Positions 18,288-26,046 of a DNA stretch of 64,000 nt are shown in pieces. The notes below the pieces were generated by a model. The model ran no database searches, was not told the DNA's origin, and saw nothing but the letters and a program-made list of their open reading frames with translations. This DNA is from Ruficoccus amylovorans (lineage in GTDB: Bacteria > Verrucomicrobiota > Verrucomicrobiia > Opitutales > Cerasicoccaceae), in NCBI RefSeq assembly GCF_014230085.1, contig NZ_JACHVB010000020.1:248001-312000 (forward strand). Reading direction: 5' to 3'. A program made the position numbers and the translations under genes. How positions within the stretch are numbered: the first letter of the stretch is position 1; every line of letters starts with the position of its first letter.

Positions 18288-19310
18288 CTACACGTCGCGG
18301 ACGCAGCGGAAACCGCAATTGGTCGTGCCGGTATCGGGACCGTTTGAAGTGCGGGCGCCGACCCGGTAGCGATTGCAGTAGCTCTCGTGGCAGAGGAAGG
18401 AGCCCCCGCGCATGACTTTGTTTGTCCCGGAGAGCGGGCCGCGCGGATTTTCCCGCGTATCGGGGCGGGCGGGCACATGCCAGCGTGCATCGAACCAATC
18501 CCCCACCCATTGCCAGACATTGCCCGCCATATTGTAGAGGCCATAACCGTTTGCGCGGAAAGACCGGGCCGGAGCCGTCCAGGCGTAGCCGTCCTCGGCG
18601 GTATTTTTGTCAGGAAAATCCCCCTGCCAGATGTTACAGCGGTGCTTGCCCTCCGGGGTGAGTTCGTCCCCCCAGCAATACTTCTTGCGCTCAAGCCCGC
18701 CCCGCGCCGCGTACTCCCACTCGGCCTCGGTCGCAAGCCGCTTGCCCGCCCACTGGCAGTAGGCGATGGCGTCGTTCCACGAGACGTGGATGACCGGGTG
18801 GTCGAGGCGTTTTTTGATATTCGAGCCCGAGCCCTCGGGCTTGCGCCAGCAGGCTCCCTCAACAGCCACCCACCATTGCAGCCCCTGCACGGTCTGGGCC
18901 TTGAGCTTGCGCTGACGCGAGGCCGGGAGCTGCCCGGCGAAAACATAGGACCAGCCGTAACGCTCGGAATCCGTGCGATAGCCGGTCGCCTCGACAAAAG
19001 CGGCAAACTGCGCGTTGGTCACTGTGGTGACATCGATCCAGAACGGATCGACCCGCACCTGGCGCACGGGCCCTTCGCCGTCCTCGGGCCAGGCATCCTC
19101 GTCCTCGTTGCCCATCCAGAAAGTTCCGCCCGCGAGCTGGACCATGCCCTCGGTCGAGCCTGCGCGAGCCTCATGGATATTCTCCACCGCACCGCCTTCG
19201 CCCGGCGCCATGCCGGTGCGGCATCCATCCCCCAGCGGCAGGCTGACCTTGGGAAGTTCGGGGGCGGCGGAGGCCGGCGGGGCGCAACAGGATTTGGAAC
19301 TCTCGGACAT
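18288..19310 (-). CDS. Formylglycine-generating enzyme (sulfatase-modifying factor)
   Basis: This is a 340-residue protein with the FGE-sulfatase domain. FGE oxidises a cysteine of type I sulfatases to formylglycine. Both catalytic cysteines are present, Cys307 and Cys312 in RGGSFLCHESYCNRYR, followed by R.GARTSNGPDTGTTNCGFRC. This matches the human SUMF1 arrangement and distinguishes true FGE from the many domain-only relatives. Other marks are GGTFWMGNEDEDAWPEDGEGP, HVSWNDAIAYCQWAGKRL and TEAEWEYAARGG. The N-terminus is Ser/Cys-rich (SKSCCAPP) and not a clear signal peptide. No sulfatase gene is in the window, so its clients must be encoded elsewhere. It is divergent from the lipoprotein gene. 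Confidence 0.92.
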   Translation of the reverse strand: MSESSKSCCAPPASAAPELPKVSLPLGDGCRTGMAPGEGGAVENIHEARAGSTEGMVQLAGGTFWMGNEDEDAWPEDGEGPVRQVRVDPFWIDVTTVTNAQFAAFVEATGYRTDSERYGWSYVFAGQLPASRQRKLKAQTVQGLQWWVAVEGACWRKPEGSGSNIKKRLDHPVIHVSWNDAIAYCQWAGKRLATEAEWEYAARGGLERKKYCWGDELTPEGKHRCNIWQGDFPDKNTAEDGYAWTAPARSFRANGYGLYNMAGNVWQWVGDWFDARWHVPARPDTRENPRGPLSGTNKVMRGGSFLCHESYCNRYRVGARTSNGPDTGTTNCGFRCVRDV

Positions 19311-19370
19311 ACGAACATGCCAATAAACTTAATTCTGGCCCCAGCGCAAACCTGCGTTAGCATTCATAAT

Positions 19371-20009
19371 ATGAAAAACGCGCTGCTCTTATGTTCGCTC
19401 CTCGGGTTTGTGATACTCTCAACCGGTTGCCCACGTCAGCCCGCAACCGCGCCGGGCGAATCGCCAGAGGGCTATGCGCTGCTCTACAACGTGGCCAGCC
19501 AGGAGCAGGACGTGGACAAGCTGCTGTGGATCAAAGAGCCGGGCCCCGAAATTTCCGCCTGGGTCAAGGAGATCGCCACCTTTAATAAAGAAGTCGCCAC
19601 GCAGCTCCAGGCTTGGAAAAAAGATGGTTCAGTCGAAAACCTCGACAACCTCGCCCTCCCCCCCGCGGAAATGAAAGCCCGCGCCCGCGCCGCCAGCCAG
19701 ACCACCGGCGATTTGCTTTTTGACACCGATACGGACCTGCGCGTGGTCATGATCTACTCCCAGCTCCAGTCGCTGGGCTATTGCTCTGACCTGTGCTACG
19801 CCATCGCCGAACTCCCCTACGGCAAACCCCACGCCGACACCTTGCACGAATGGGAAAAGCGCTATCACGAGATTCAGGACACGGGCTTTAAAATGCTCAA
19901 GACTGGCGCCATCACTGCAGCCACAGCATCCTCCAAAGACGCGACCAGCACTGATTCCTCATCTACCAAGAGCAACACAGGCTCCACTCACGGACCTTCA
20001 CAGAACTAG
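19371..20009 (+). CDS. Putative lipoprotein of unknown function
   Basis: This is a 212-residue protein that I do not recognise. It has a lipoprotein signal peptide, MKNALLLCSLLGFVILSTGC, with the lipobox cysteine at residue 20. A soluble helical part (EISAWVKEIATFNKEVATQLQAWKKDG) and a Ser/Thr-rich tail follow. The ATG at 19371 was chosen because the upstream extension of this frame runs through the oppositely oriented FGE gene. It is divergent from FGE with a 60-base gap, so the two share a promoter region. Confidence 0.7.
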   Translation: MKNALLLCSLLGFVILSTGCPRQPATAPGESPEGYALLYNVASQEQDVDKLLWIKEPGPEISAWVKEIATFNKEVATQLQAWKKDGSVENLDNLALPPAEMKARARAASQTTGDLLFDTDTDLRVVMIYSQLQSLGYCSDLCYAIAELPYGKPHADTLHEWEKRYHEIQDTGFKMLKTGAITAATASSKDATSTDSSSTKSNTGSTHGPSQN

Positions 20010-20092
20010 GGCTGTTCAGATAAACGGAAAGAATGGGAAAGCGAGGAGTTTTTCGAGCCCGAGCTGAGACCTTAGCCCCAAGACCTTACCAC

Positions 20093-20167
20093 TGGTACTC
20101 CCGCCGGGAGTCGAACCCGAATCTTCGGTACCGGAAACCGACATTCTATCCATTGAACTACGGGAGC
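20093..20167 (-). tRNA. tRNA-Arg (anticodon CCG)
   Basis: This is a cloverleaf on the minus strand, 75 bases including an encoded CCA. The acceptor stem is GCTCCCG/CGGGAGT (G-T at the first pair), and the D arm is GTTC/GAAT. The anticodon stem TCGGT/ACCGA has loop TTCCGGT, giving anticodon CCG (codon CGG, Arg). The T arm contains TTCGAGT. The histidine phosphatase gene lies upstream on the same strand. Confidence 0.93.
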
Positions 20168-20287
20168 AGCAGAAAAAGACACGATGGCGGCTTGCTGAAC
20201 GATGACAAGCCGAAACACGCTTATATTTTGGGAGAAAACCCAAATCCGCGATACACGTGGTAAACCAGAACAGCCTGAATGCTGGCA

Positions 20288-20923
20288 TCAGCGAATATCA
20301 TCTTCAGCGCCAAGTTCGGTCAGGTGATGGGTGTCGCCCCAGGTGTGGAGCAGCCAGCGGCCGTCCTCGCAGGTGAATTCCGTAAAAGCGCAGTTGACGA
20401 ACTTGTAGGCGCGGCGGTGGTTCAGCGGGATGCCCAGTACATAGCGCAGGAACTGCCCCAGCACTCCGCCGTGGGTAACGATGCACACTGTCTTGCCCTC
20501 GTAACGGGCTGCCCACTCGTCCAAAGCCGCAGCCGTGCGGTCGTAAACATCGCGCAGGCTCTCGCCGCCGGGGATGCGGTAATCCGGATCGTGGCTGAGG
20601 TAGCTTTTCTCCTCTTCGGGGTATTTTTCGAGCGCTTCGGCCCGGGTCATCGCTGTGAGTTTTCCGAAGTCACGTTCGCGCAACCGCTCATCGCTAAAGC
20701 GCGGAGTCTGCGGATGCCGCGCAGCGATGAGGTCGGCGGTATCGACTGCCCGCTGGAGATCGCTGGAAATAATCGCATCGAGCGGCAGCCCGGCCAGGCG
20801 TCCAGCCACGGCCTCGGCCTGGGCGACGCCACGGGCAGTCAACGGGGAGTTCTCTTGCCCCTGATAGCGTGCCTGAAGATTCCATTCGGTTTCGCCGTGG
20901 CGGATGATGATGACTCGGGTCAT
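20288..20923 (-). CDS. Histidine phosphatase family protein (phosphoglycerate mutase-like)
   Basis: This is a branch-1 histidine phosphatase, 211 residues. The phospho-histidine motif RHGETEWN has His9, the arginine is in DLQRAVDTA, the acid is Glu83 in LRERDFG, and the second histidine is His151 in CIVTHGGVL. Relatives include alpha-ribazole phosphatase (CobC), broad-specificity phosphatase PhoE and cofactor-dependent phosphoglycerate mutase. The ERDFGKLTAMT stretch favours a phosphatase over a mutase. The substrate is open. It is the last protein gene of the minus-strand block that begins with ftsK. A weak TTTGGG/CCCAAA hairpin lies between it and the tRNA gene. Confidence 0.88.
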   Translation of the reverse strand: MTRVIIIRHGETEWNLQARYQGQENSPLTARGVAQAEAVAGRLAGLPLDAIISSDLQRAVDTADLIAARHPQTPRFSDERLRERDFGKLTAMTRAEALEKYPEEEKSYLSHDPDYRIPGGESLRDVYDRTAAALDEWAARYEGKTVCIVTHGGVLGQFLRYVLGIPLNHRRAYKFVNCAFTEFTCEDGRWLLHTWGDTHHLTELGAEDDIR

Positions 20924-21020
20924 GGCGTTGGGTGAGAGGGTTGGGATTTATGCGCAATCAAGGCCGTTATCGCGCGGACATCGTTCAATAATAAGTCGGA
21001 AGAATCAGAGCGGCGCAGCG

Positions 21021-21461
21021 TCAGGGCGTGTCAGTTTCCTCCCGACGGTAAATCACCTCAAGCAGCTTACTGTCGGCGTCCACGGTTTCGATCCGCTGGA
21101 GACTGGATTCACCAGCCTCGCTCTGGAGCAGGGCTTGCAGGGATTTGCGGTCGAGGTGCAGCTCTTTCAGCCGGACGTTGCCCTGGGAAAACTCGACCCG
21201 ATAGGCACTTTCACCGGGTTCGAGCGGGCGGATTTTCAGTGCGGTCGGGCGGGCTGCCGTCGAAGCTCCCTTGCCCTTCGGGGGCGCTTTTTTTCGGCCT
21301 TGGGAAGACGCTGCCACGGGCTCCGGCGAAGCCGGAAACGGGAACTCGTCTCCGAAGATTTCAGTCACAGCGACCTCAAGCGCATAGACACGCGCATACG
21401 CAGCCTCCCGCTGAAGCAGGAGGTGTTCGAGCTGGATCTGCTGCTGCGGACTGAGCGCCAT
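21021..21461 (-). CDS. Coiled-coil small protein with EFPFP motif (paralogue of upstream gene)
   Basis: This is a 146-residue protein that I do not recognise. An N-terminal helix (LEHLLLQREAAYARVYALEVAVTEIFG) leads into DEFPFP, then a basic linker (GRKKAPPKGKG) and a C-terminal beta-rich part (ALKIRPLEPGESAYRVEFSQGNVRLKELHLDRKSLQALL). The helix plus the (D/A)EFPFP motif matches the protein encoded 25 bases upstream, so the two are tandem duplicates that diverged at the C-terminus. No signal or membrane segment is present. It is in one operon with the repeat protein and ftsK. Confidence 0.7.
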   Translation of the reverse strand: MALSPQQQIQLEHLLLQREAAYARVYALEVAVTEIFGDEFPFPASPEPVAASSQGRKKAPPKGKGASTAARPTALKIRPLEPGESAYRVEFSQGNVRLKELHLDRKSLQALLQSEAGESSLQRIETVDADSKLLEVIYRREETDTP

Positions 21462-21485
21462 GCGGGGTTAATCCAACCGGGGCAC

Positions 21486-21971
21486 TCAGGACTCGCGGCT
21501 GGGCTCGTCGGTGTCGGAGTCGCTCTCAGGCTCGGCGCTGGAACCGTCCTGGCCCGAAGACCTGGCGGACTTGTCGTCCTCACTCCCGGCAGCCGTATCG
21601 GCCGAGGCGGGCTTGTCAGAGGCGGACGCCGGAGTCACAGCGGCGGATGCGGTAGCTGCCGGTGACGCCGAAGCTTGTTTCGGGGCGGCGGCGGGCTTGG
21701 CAGCGGGCTTCTTTTTGGCGGACTTCGGCTGCGGAGCGAATTCCGCTACCGGCAGTTCCGGCTCGGGGAAGGGAAACTCAGCGTCGTCGCCGATCACCTC
21801 GTCCACCTGGGCCTCAAGCTCGGCAATCTTGCGGTAGGCCTCGGCACGCTCAGCCAGGAGCAGGTCGATTTTTTCGCGAGCTTCGAGAGCGGCACGAATC
21901 GTATCGGCATCGGCTCCCAGAATGATGGCGTTCCGGTCGAGCTCAACGATTTTGGTCGGTTTTTTAGCCAT
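21486..21971 (-). CDS. Coiled-coil small protein with EFPFP motif and disordered tail
   Basis: This is a 161-residue protein that I do not recognise. The N-terminus (KIVELDRNAIILGADADTIRAALEAREKIDLLLAERAEAYRKIAELEAQVDEVIGD) is predicted helical, followed by AEFPFPEPE. The rest is an Ala/Lys/Pro-rich then acidic Ser/Asp/Glu-rich low-complexity tail of about 90 residues. It shares LLLxxRxEAYRKIxxLExxVxEVIGD...EFPFP with the next gene. It is probably cytoplasmic and protein-binding. It lies 45 bases after the repeat protein gene. Confidence 0.7.
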   Translation of the reverse strand: MAKKPTKIVELDRNAIILGADADTIRAALEAREKIDLLLAERAEAYRKIAELEAQVDEVIGDDAEFPFPEPELPVAEFAPQPKSAKKKPAAKPAAAPKQASASPAATASAAVTPASASDKPASADTAAGSEDDKSARSSGQDGSSAEPESDSDTDEPSRES

Positions 21972-22016
21972 AATAAAAAAGGTTCAGGTTATGGGCTGAA
22001 GAGAGAAAATGGAGGA

Positions 22017-23687
22017 TTAAAAGGGGCGGACCGTTTCCGGCTCGGCCATAGAAGCGGCGGTGGAATCTGTACCGGCGGAAGGCGAGTCATCGATGGAATC
22101 GGACGCCGCAGGCGGGACGTCTTTCACGGGCCTGGAGGTGCTTTCCTTTTCACTACCCGGAGACAGCTCCGAAGACGCCGCCCCTGCGGGCTGCTCTTCA
22201 TCGACCGCGTGCCCGTTCTGGCAAGCAACGCTGACATCGGACGCGTCCACGGCGGAGTCGTCGGTAGCTGCGGACGCCTCAGACGCATGCTCGACAGAGT
22301 CAGCCACGCCGGGGAGATCGCCCCGGATGAGCGCGTCCAGCTCCTCCAGGCAGCGGCGAATGGCGTCCACCGTCGCGCCAACGGCGCGAGCCTCCGGCGC
22401 AGGCAGAAACTCGTAGGCCAACGTGCGCACACGGGGCGCAGGGTCGTCGCGCAGGCGGTTGCGGGCAGATTCGGAAAGTTTTAACGAAGTTGCGGCCAGT
22501 GCCCGCAGAGAGGGCAACTCGTGGCGGGCAAGCGCGTTGGCCAACTCCCCCCGGAGCCAGGGCGCGGGGCGGCGGGCGATGGCCATGTGGGCCAGCGCCA
22601 CGGCGGAGAATTGCTCGTTGGTCAGGTATTCGAGCACTTCCTGCGGCGTGCCCTCGTGGGTGGCGAGCGCCGCCGTCACCTCCGGCTGGTTGAGCCAGCC
22701 AAGTTCGAGAAAGAGCCCCTCGGGCATGGCGGGGTTCTGCAGCATGGCCAGGCAGGCGGGCACGCATTCGCTGGTCACGATAAACTCGGCCACCTCGGGC
22801 CAGATGGCGGGGTTTTGCGCCAATGCCACGCACAGGTCGGTCTCCTCATCCTGCACGAGCTTGTGCTGGAGCCCTGCAGGGATGTCCTCGCAGGCGGCGA
22901 CAAAGAGGCGGTCCTCCTTATCCTCCGAGCGACTGAGAAAGAGCAGGTCCACCTCGTCGGGCTGGCGGCTGGCGCAGACGGCCTGACGCACGCGGCGGTG
23001 GGGCGACATGAGCAGCGAGTGCCAACAATCCTCGGGGAGTGAGCTGCGGGTCATGAGCGCGAACTGGATGTCCTCGCGGTCACTGTCGGCCCAGAACTGG
23101 AGCACCTCGTCATCGGCGGCGGCGGTGGCCACCAGCGTGTGGCGCACGAGCGGGCTCGGGTCGCCGGAAAGCGCCACCAGCAGGTCCGGGTGGAGGTTTT
23201 TGTTCTGGACCAATTCAAGCCGGGCGGCGGCGTCTCCACGGGCGGCGATAATGGCCTGGGCGCGGAATTTCAGGGCCGGGTTTGCGGCCATGTGACGCCA
23301 GACCACCGGATTCTTTTCCTCCAGCAGACCCTCGGCGGCGTGGGCGGGCAGGTTGGCGTTGACGGCCACGGCGGCGCGGACTTCCTCGTCTGGGTGCTGG
23401 AGCAGTTGCAGAAGCGTGCCCGGCGGCGTGCGCGGGTTCTGGGCCAGCGGGACGAGCACGGCAGGCTCGTAATCGGCGGCGTGCGCCCCGATGTCCTCCA
23501 GCAGGCTGCTGGGGGTGAGCGCGTAGGTGGTCAGGAAAATCCAGGCCGCCAGCGGCGGGTTTTCCAGGGAAAGTTCACGCAGGAGCTGGCTCGAAATAGG
23601 CGGCTTGCGGAAGCGGCGCGCCACGGCCTCCGGCCCCTCCTGGCGGATGAGCCCGAGCAGTTCGGGTATGTTTTGCGGGGCGTCCAT
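22017..23687 (-). CDS. Leucine-rich-variant/HEAT-like repeat protein
   Basis: This is a 556-residue protein built of short alpha-helical repeats of the LRV/HEAT kind. Units such as LAQNPRTPPGTLLQLLQHPDEEVRAAVAVNANLP, LSGDPSPLVRHTLVATAA and LRDDPAPRVRTLAYEFL recur through residues 30-430. Such solenoids usually bind proteins. The last 120 residues are Ser/Glu/Ala-rich and disordered. There is no signal peptide. The A of the ATG is shared with the last base of the ftsK stop codon, so translation is probably coupled. The function is unknown, but the coupling suggests a partner of the FtsK motor. Confidence 0.8.
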   Translation of the reverse strand: MDAPQNIPELLGLIRQEGPEAVARRFRKPPISSQLLRELSLENPPLAAWIFLTTYALTPSSLLEDIGAHAADYEPAVLVPLAQNPRTPPGTLLQLLQHPDEEVRAAVAVNANLPAHAAEGLLEEKNPVVWRHMAANPALKFRAQAIIAARGDAAARLELVQNKNLHPDLLVALSGDPSPLVRHTLVATAAADDEVLQFWADSDREDIQFALMTRSSLPEDCWHSLLMSPHRRVRQAVCASRQPDEVDLLFLSRSEDKEDRLFVAACEDIPAGLQHKLVQDEETDLCVALAQNPAIWPEVAEFIVTSECVPACLAMLQNPAMPEGLFLELGWLNQPEVTAALATHEGTPQEVLEYLTNEQFSAVALAHMAIARRPAPWLRGELANALARHELPSLRALAATSLKLSESARNRLRDDPAPRVRTLAYEFLPAPEARAVGATVDAIRRCLEELDALIRGDLPGVADSVEHASEASAATDDSAVDASDVSVACQNGHAVDEEQPAGAASSELSPGSEKESTSRPVKDVPPAASDSIDDSPSAGTDSTAASMAEPETVRPF

Positions 23688-25570
23688 CAGCGGGGAAGAT
23701 CGTTAGGGGTGACGAAGACCTCACGCGGCGAACTGCCGACCTGCGGGCCGATGTGGCCGCGCACTTCCATCTCCTCGACGAGGTTGGCGGCGCGGTTGTA
23801 GCCGATCTTGAGCTTGCGCTGGAGAAAGCTGGTGCTGGCTTTGCCGGTGGAGGCGACGACGGCGAGCGCGTCCATCAGCATCGGGTCGGCCCCGTCGGCG
23901 AACTCTTCGCCGGAGCCTTCGCCGCCGCCGGGCACGTCCTCGGGGTCCAGCTCCACGCGGTAGCGCGGCGGGGCCTGCTCACGGATGAAGTCCGTCACGC
24001 GCAGGATCTCGTCGTCGTCCACGAAGGGGCTCTGGAGCCGCCGCAGGCGCGACTGGCCCGGGGGCGTGTAGAGCATATCGCCCTTGCCCTGCAGGGTTTC
24101 CGCGCCCTTGCCGTCGAGGATGGTGCGGCTGTCGATTTGCGAAGAGACCTTGAAGGCAACACGGGTCGGAAAGTTCGCTTTGATGACGCCGGTGATGATG
24201 TTCACGCTCGGGCGCTGGGTGGCGAGGATGAGGTGGATGCCGACGGCGCGGGACATCTGCGCGAGCCGGGCGATGGGCGTCTCCACGTCGTCCTTGGCCG
24301 TCATCATGAGGTCGGCCATCTCGTCGATGATGAGCACGATGTAGGGCATCGGGGAAAAACCCTCCTGCCGGGCCTTGGTGTTGAACCCGGCGATGTTGCG
24401 CACACGGCGTTCGGCCATGATCTCGTAGCGCGTTTCCATCTCTCGGACCAGCCACTTGAGTGCCTGGCAAGCCTGCTTGGCGTCATCAACCACCGGGTGA
24501 ATCAGGTGCGGGAGTTCGCGGTACATGGCCAGTTCGACGCGTTTGGGATCGACGAGGACCAGCTCCAGCTCGCCGGGCTGGAAGCGGTAGAGCAGCGAGA
24601 GGATAATGTTGTTAATGCAGACGGATTTACCGCTGCCAGTCGAACCGGCGATGAGCAGGTGCGGGGCCTTGGCCAGGTCGCAGAACTGGAACTGCCCGGC
24701 GATGTCCATCCCGAGTGCCACCGGGATGGCGGCGGTGCTGTTTTGCCAGACTTCGGACTTGAGCGCCTCTCCGAGGGTGATCGTGCGGCTGCGGGTGTTG
24801 GGCACTTCGACGCCGACGTAGGGCTCGCCGGGGATCGGGGCCTGGATACGGACGGCGCTGGCCTTGAGCGCGAGGGCGATATTATTGTCCAGCCCGGCAA
24901 TGCTCTCGACGCGCACGCCATAGCCGGGCTTGACCCGGAACTGCGTCACGCGCGGCCCAACCGTGGAGTCGCACACGAGTGCATCGACCGCGAAGTTGTC
25001 AAAAGTCTGCTGGAGCCGCTGATGCAGGTCGTCCAGCTCGGCTGCGCTCATGTCCGCGTCCGGGTAATCCCCGTCGGCACGCAGGAAGGCCGTCCCCGGC
25101 AGGGAGTAGCCGTCGAGCTCGCCGCTCTCGTAGCCAATAACCGGCTCGACAGCAGGAGCGGAATCCGCGGGCATGGCCTCGGCTTCCGGTTCGGGCTCGG
25201 GGTCCTCCTCGCTGGCGCGGGGGGCCTGAAGGATCATTTCAATGTTGTACAGGCAGTCCCCCATCATCTGGGCCTGGGCGTTTTTGCGCTGTTCGCGGAG
25301 GGCCTGGCGCTCAGCCAGTTCCTCGCTCCATGCCTCTACCCTGGCCCATTCTCGCTCCCAGGCCTGTTCACGCTCTCGGTACTGGTCCGGCTCCTCGACG
25401 GGCGCGGGTTCGGCAACGGCGGCAGCGGGCTGGACGGGGGCTTTTTCCGGAGCCTCAGGGGCGGATTCAAGCGGGCCGTCTTCCTCTTCACGCGCAAAGG
25501 AATTCACCCACTGCTTCAGACGGTCAGTGAGCTTTGACTGCGTGAGGGCTCCGGTGATACTACGAAACAT
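23687..25570 (-). CDS. ftsK: DNA translocase FtsK/SpoIIIE without membrane domain
   Basis: This is a 627-residue FtsK-family motor, which pumps DNA at the division septum. The motor domain carries Walker A GSTGSGKS (residues 309-316), Walker B IVLIIDEMAD (411-420), LATQRPSVNIITG and the C-terminal winged-helix gamma domain (about 565-620, SFLQRKLKIGYNRAANLVEEMEVRG), which reads KOPS-type sites. The first 190 residues are charged and low complexity, with a helical Glu/Arg stretch. None of the four usual N-terminal transmembrane helices is present, so the protein should be soluble or recruited by a partner. It starts at an ATG and is the first gene of the minus-strand operon. Confidence 0.92.
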   Translation of the reverse strand: MFRSITGALTQSKLTDRLKQWVNSFAREEEDGPLESAPEAPEKAPVQPAAAVAEPAPVEEPDQYREREQAWEREWARVEAWSEELAERQALREQRKNAQAQMMGDCLYNIEMILQAPRASEEDPEPEPEAEAMPADSAPAVEPVIGYESGELDGYSLPGTAFLRADGDYPDADMSAAELDDLHQRLQQTFDNFAVDALVCDSTVGPRVTQFRVKPGYGVRVESIAGLDNNIALALKASAVRIQAPIPGEPYVGVEVPNTRSRTITLGEALKSEVWQNSTAAIPVALGMDIAGQFQFCDLAKAPHLLIAGSTGSGKSVCINNIILSLLYRFQPGELELVLVDPKRVELAMYRELPHLIHPVVDDAKQACQALKWLVREMETRYEIMAERRVRNIAGFNTKARQEGFSPMPYIVLIIDEMADLMMTAKDDVETPIARLAQMSRAVGIHLILATQRPSVNIITGVIKANFPTRVAFKVSSQIDSRTILDGKGAETLQGKGDMLYTPPGQSRLRRLQSPFVDDDEILRVTDFIREQAPPRYRVELDPEDVPGGGEGSGEEFADGADPMLMDALAVVASTGKASTSFLQRKLKIGYNRAANLVEEMEVRGHIGPQVGSSPREVFVTPNDLPR

Positions 25571-26046
25571 TCAGGAAGATTAAAAAACCATCCAGAAAGC
25601 CGTCCGGAGGGCACCTTCGCAAGCCTCTTCTTCGATTCAATTCCTGACATGTCCGAAAAACAGTCGGCAGCGAACAAGCCAGCGGCAGACCTTCCCCGCC
25701 ACGGTCCTCGCAAGATACTCCTCCACTGGATACTGTCCGCTAAAAAACAGTGCAAACACCCCCACAAATCCAGCTCGTAAATATTTTGTATAAAGCGGTG
25801 CAACCGAAAGACGGAAACGACAGAGAATCCTTAACCAAAAATGTCTTAAGTATTTCACTAAAAAGGTTATTCGCTTATCTTTAATGTACTTAAACCAGCA
25901 TCCCTGTCGCCAGGTCTCACCCCCGTATCTACCCATAACCATAGGGAATTGACAGCAAAGCGCAGAGTCCTGTTTATACCCGGGTACGCATTCGCGAACC
26001 TTATAAAAACCATTAGCTTAGGCATTCAGAGACAAGAGAAAGCCGA
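25571..26046. other. 476-base gap between divergent ftsK and the large secreted protein
   Basis: No ORF, tRNA or convincing hairpin was found. The stretch is richer in A+T than its surroundings, especially 25790-25880 and 25960-26030, so it probably carries the promoters of both divergent genes. No promoter pair could be assigned with confidence. Confidence 0.5.
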
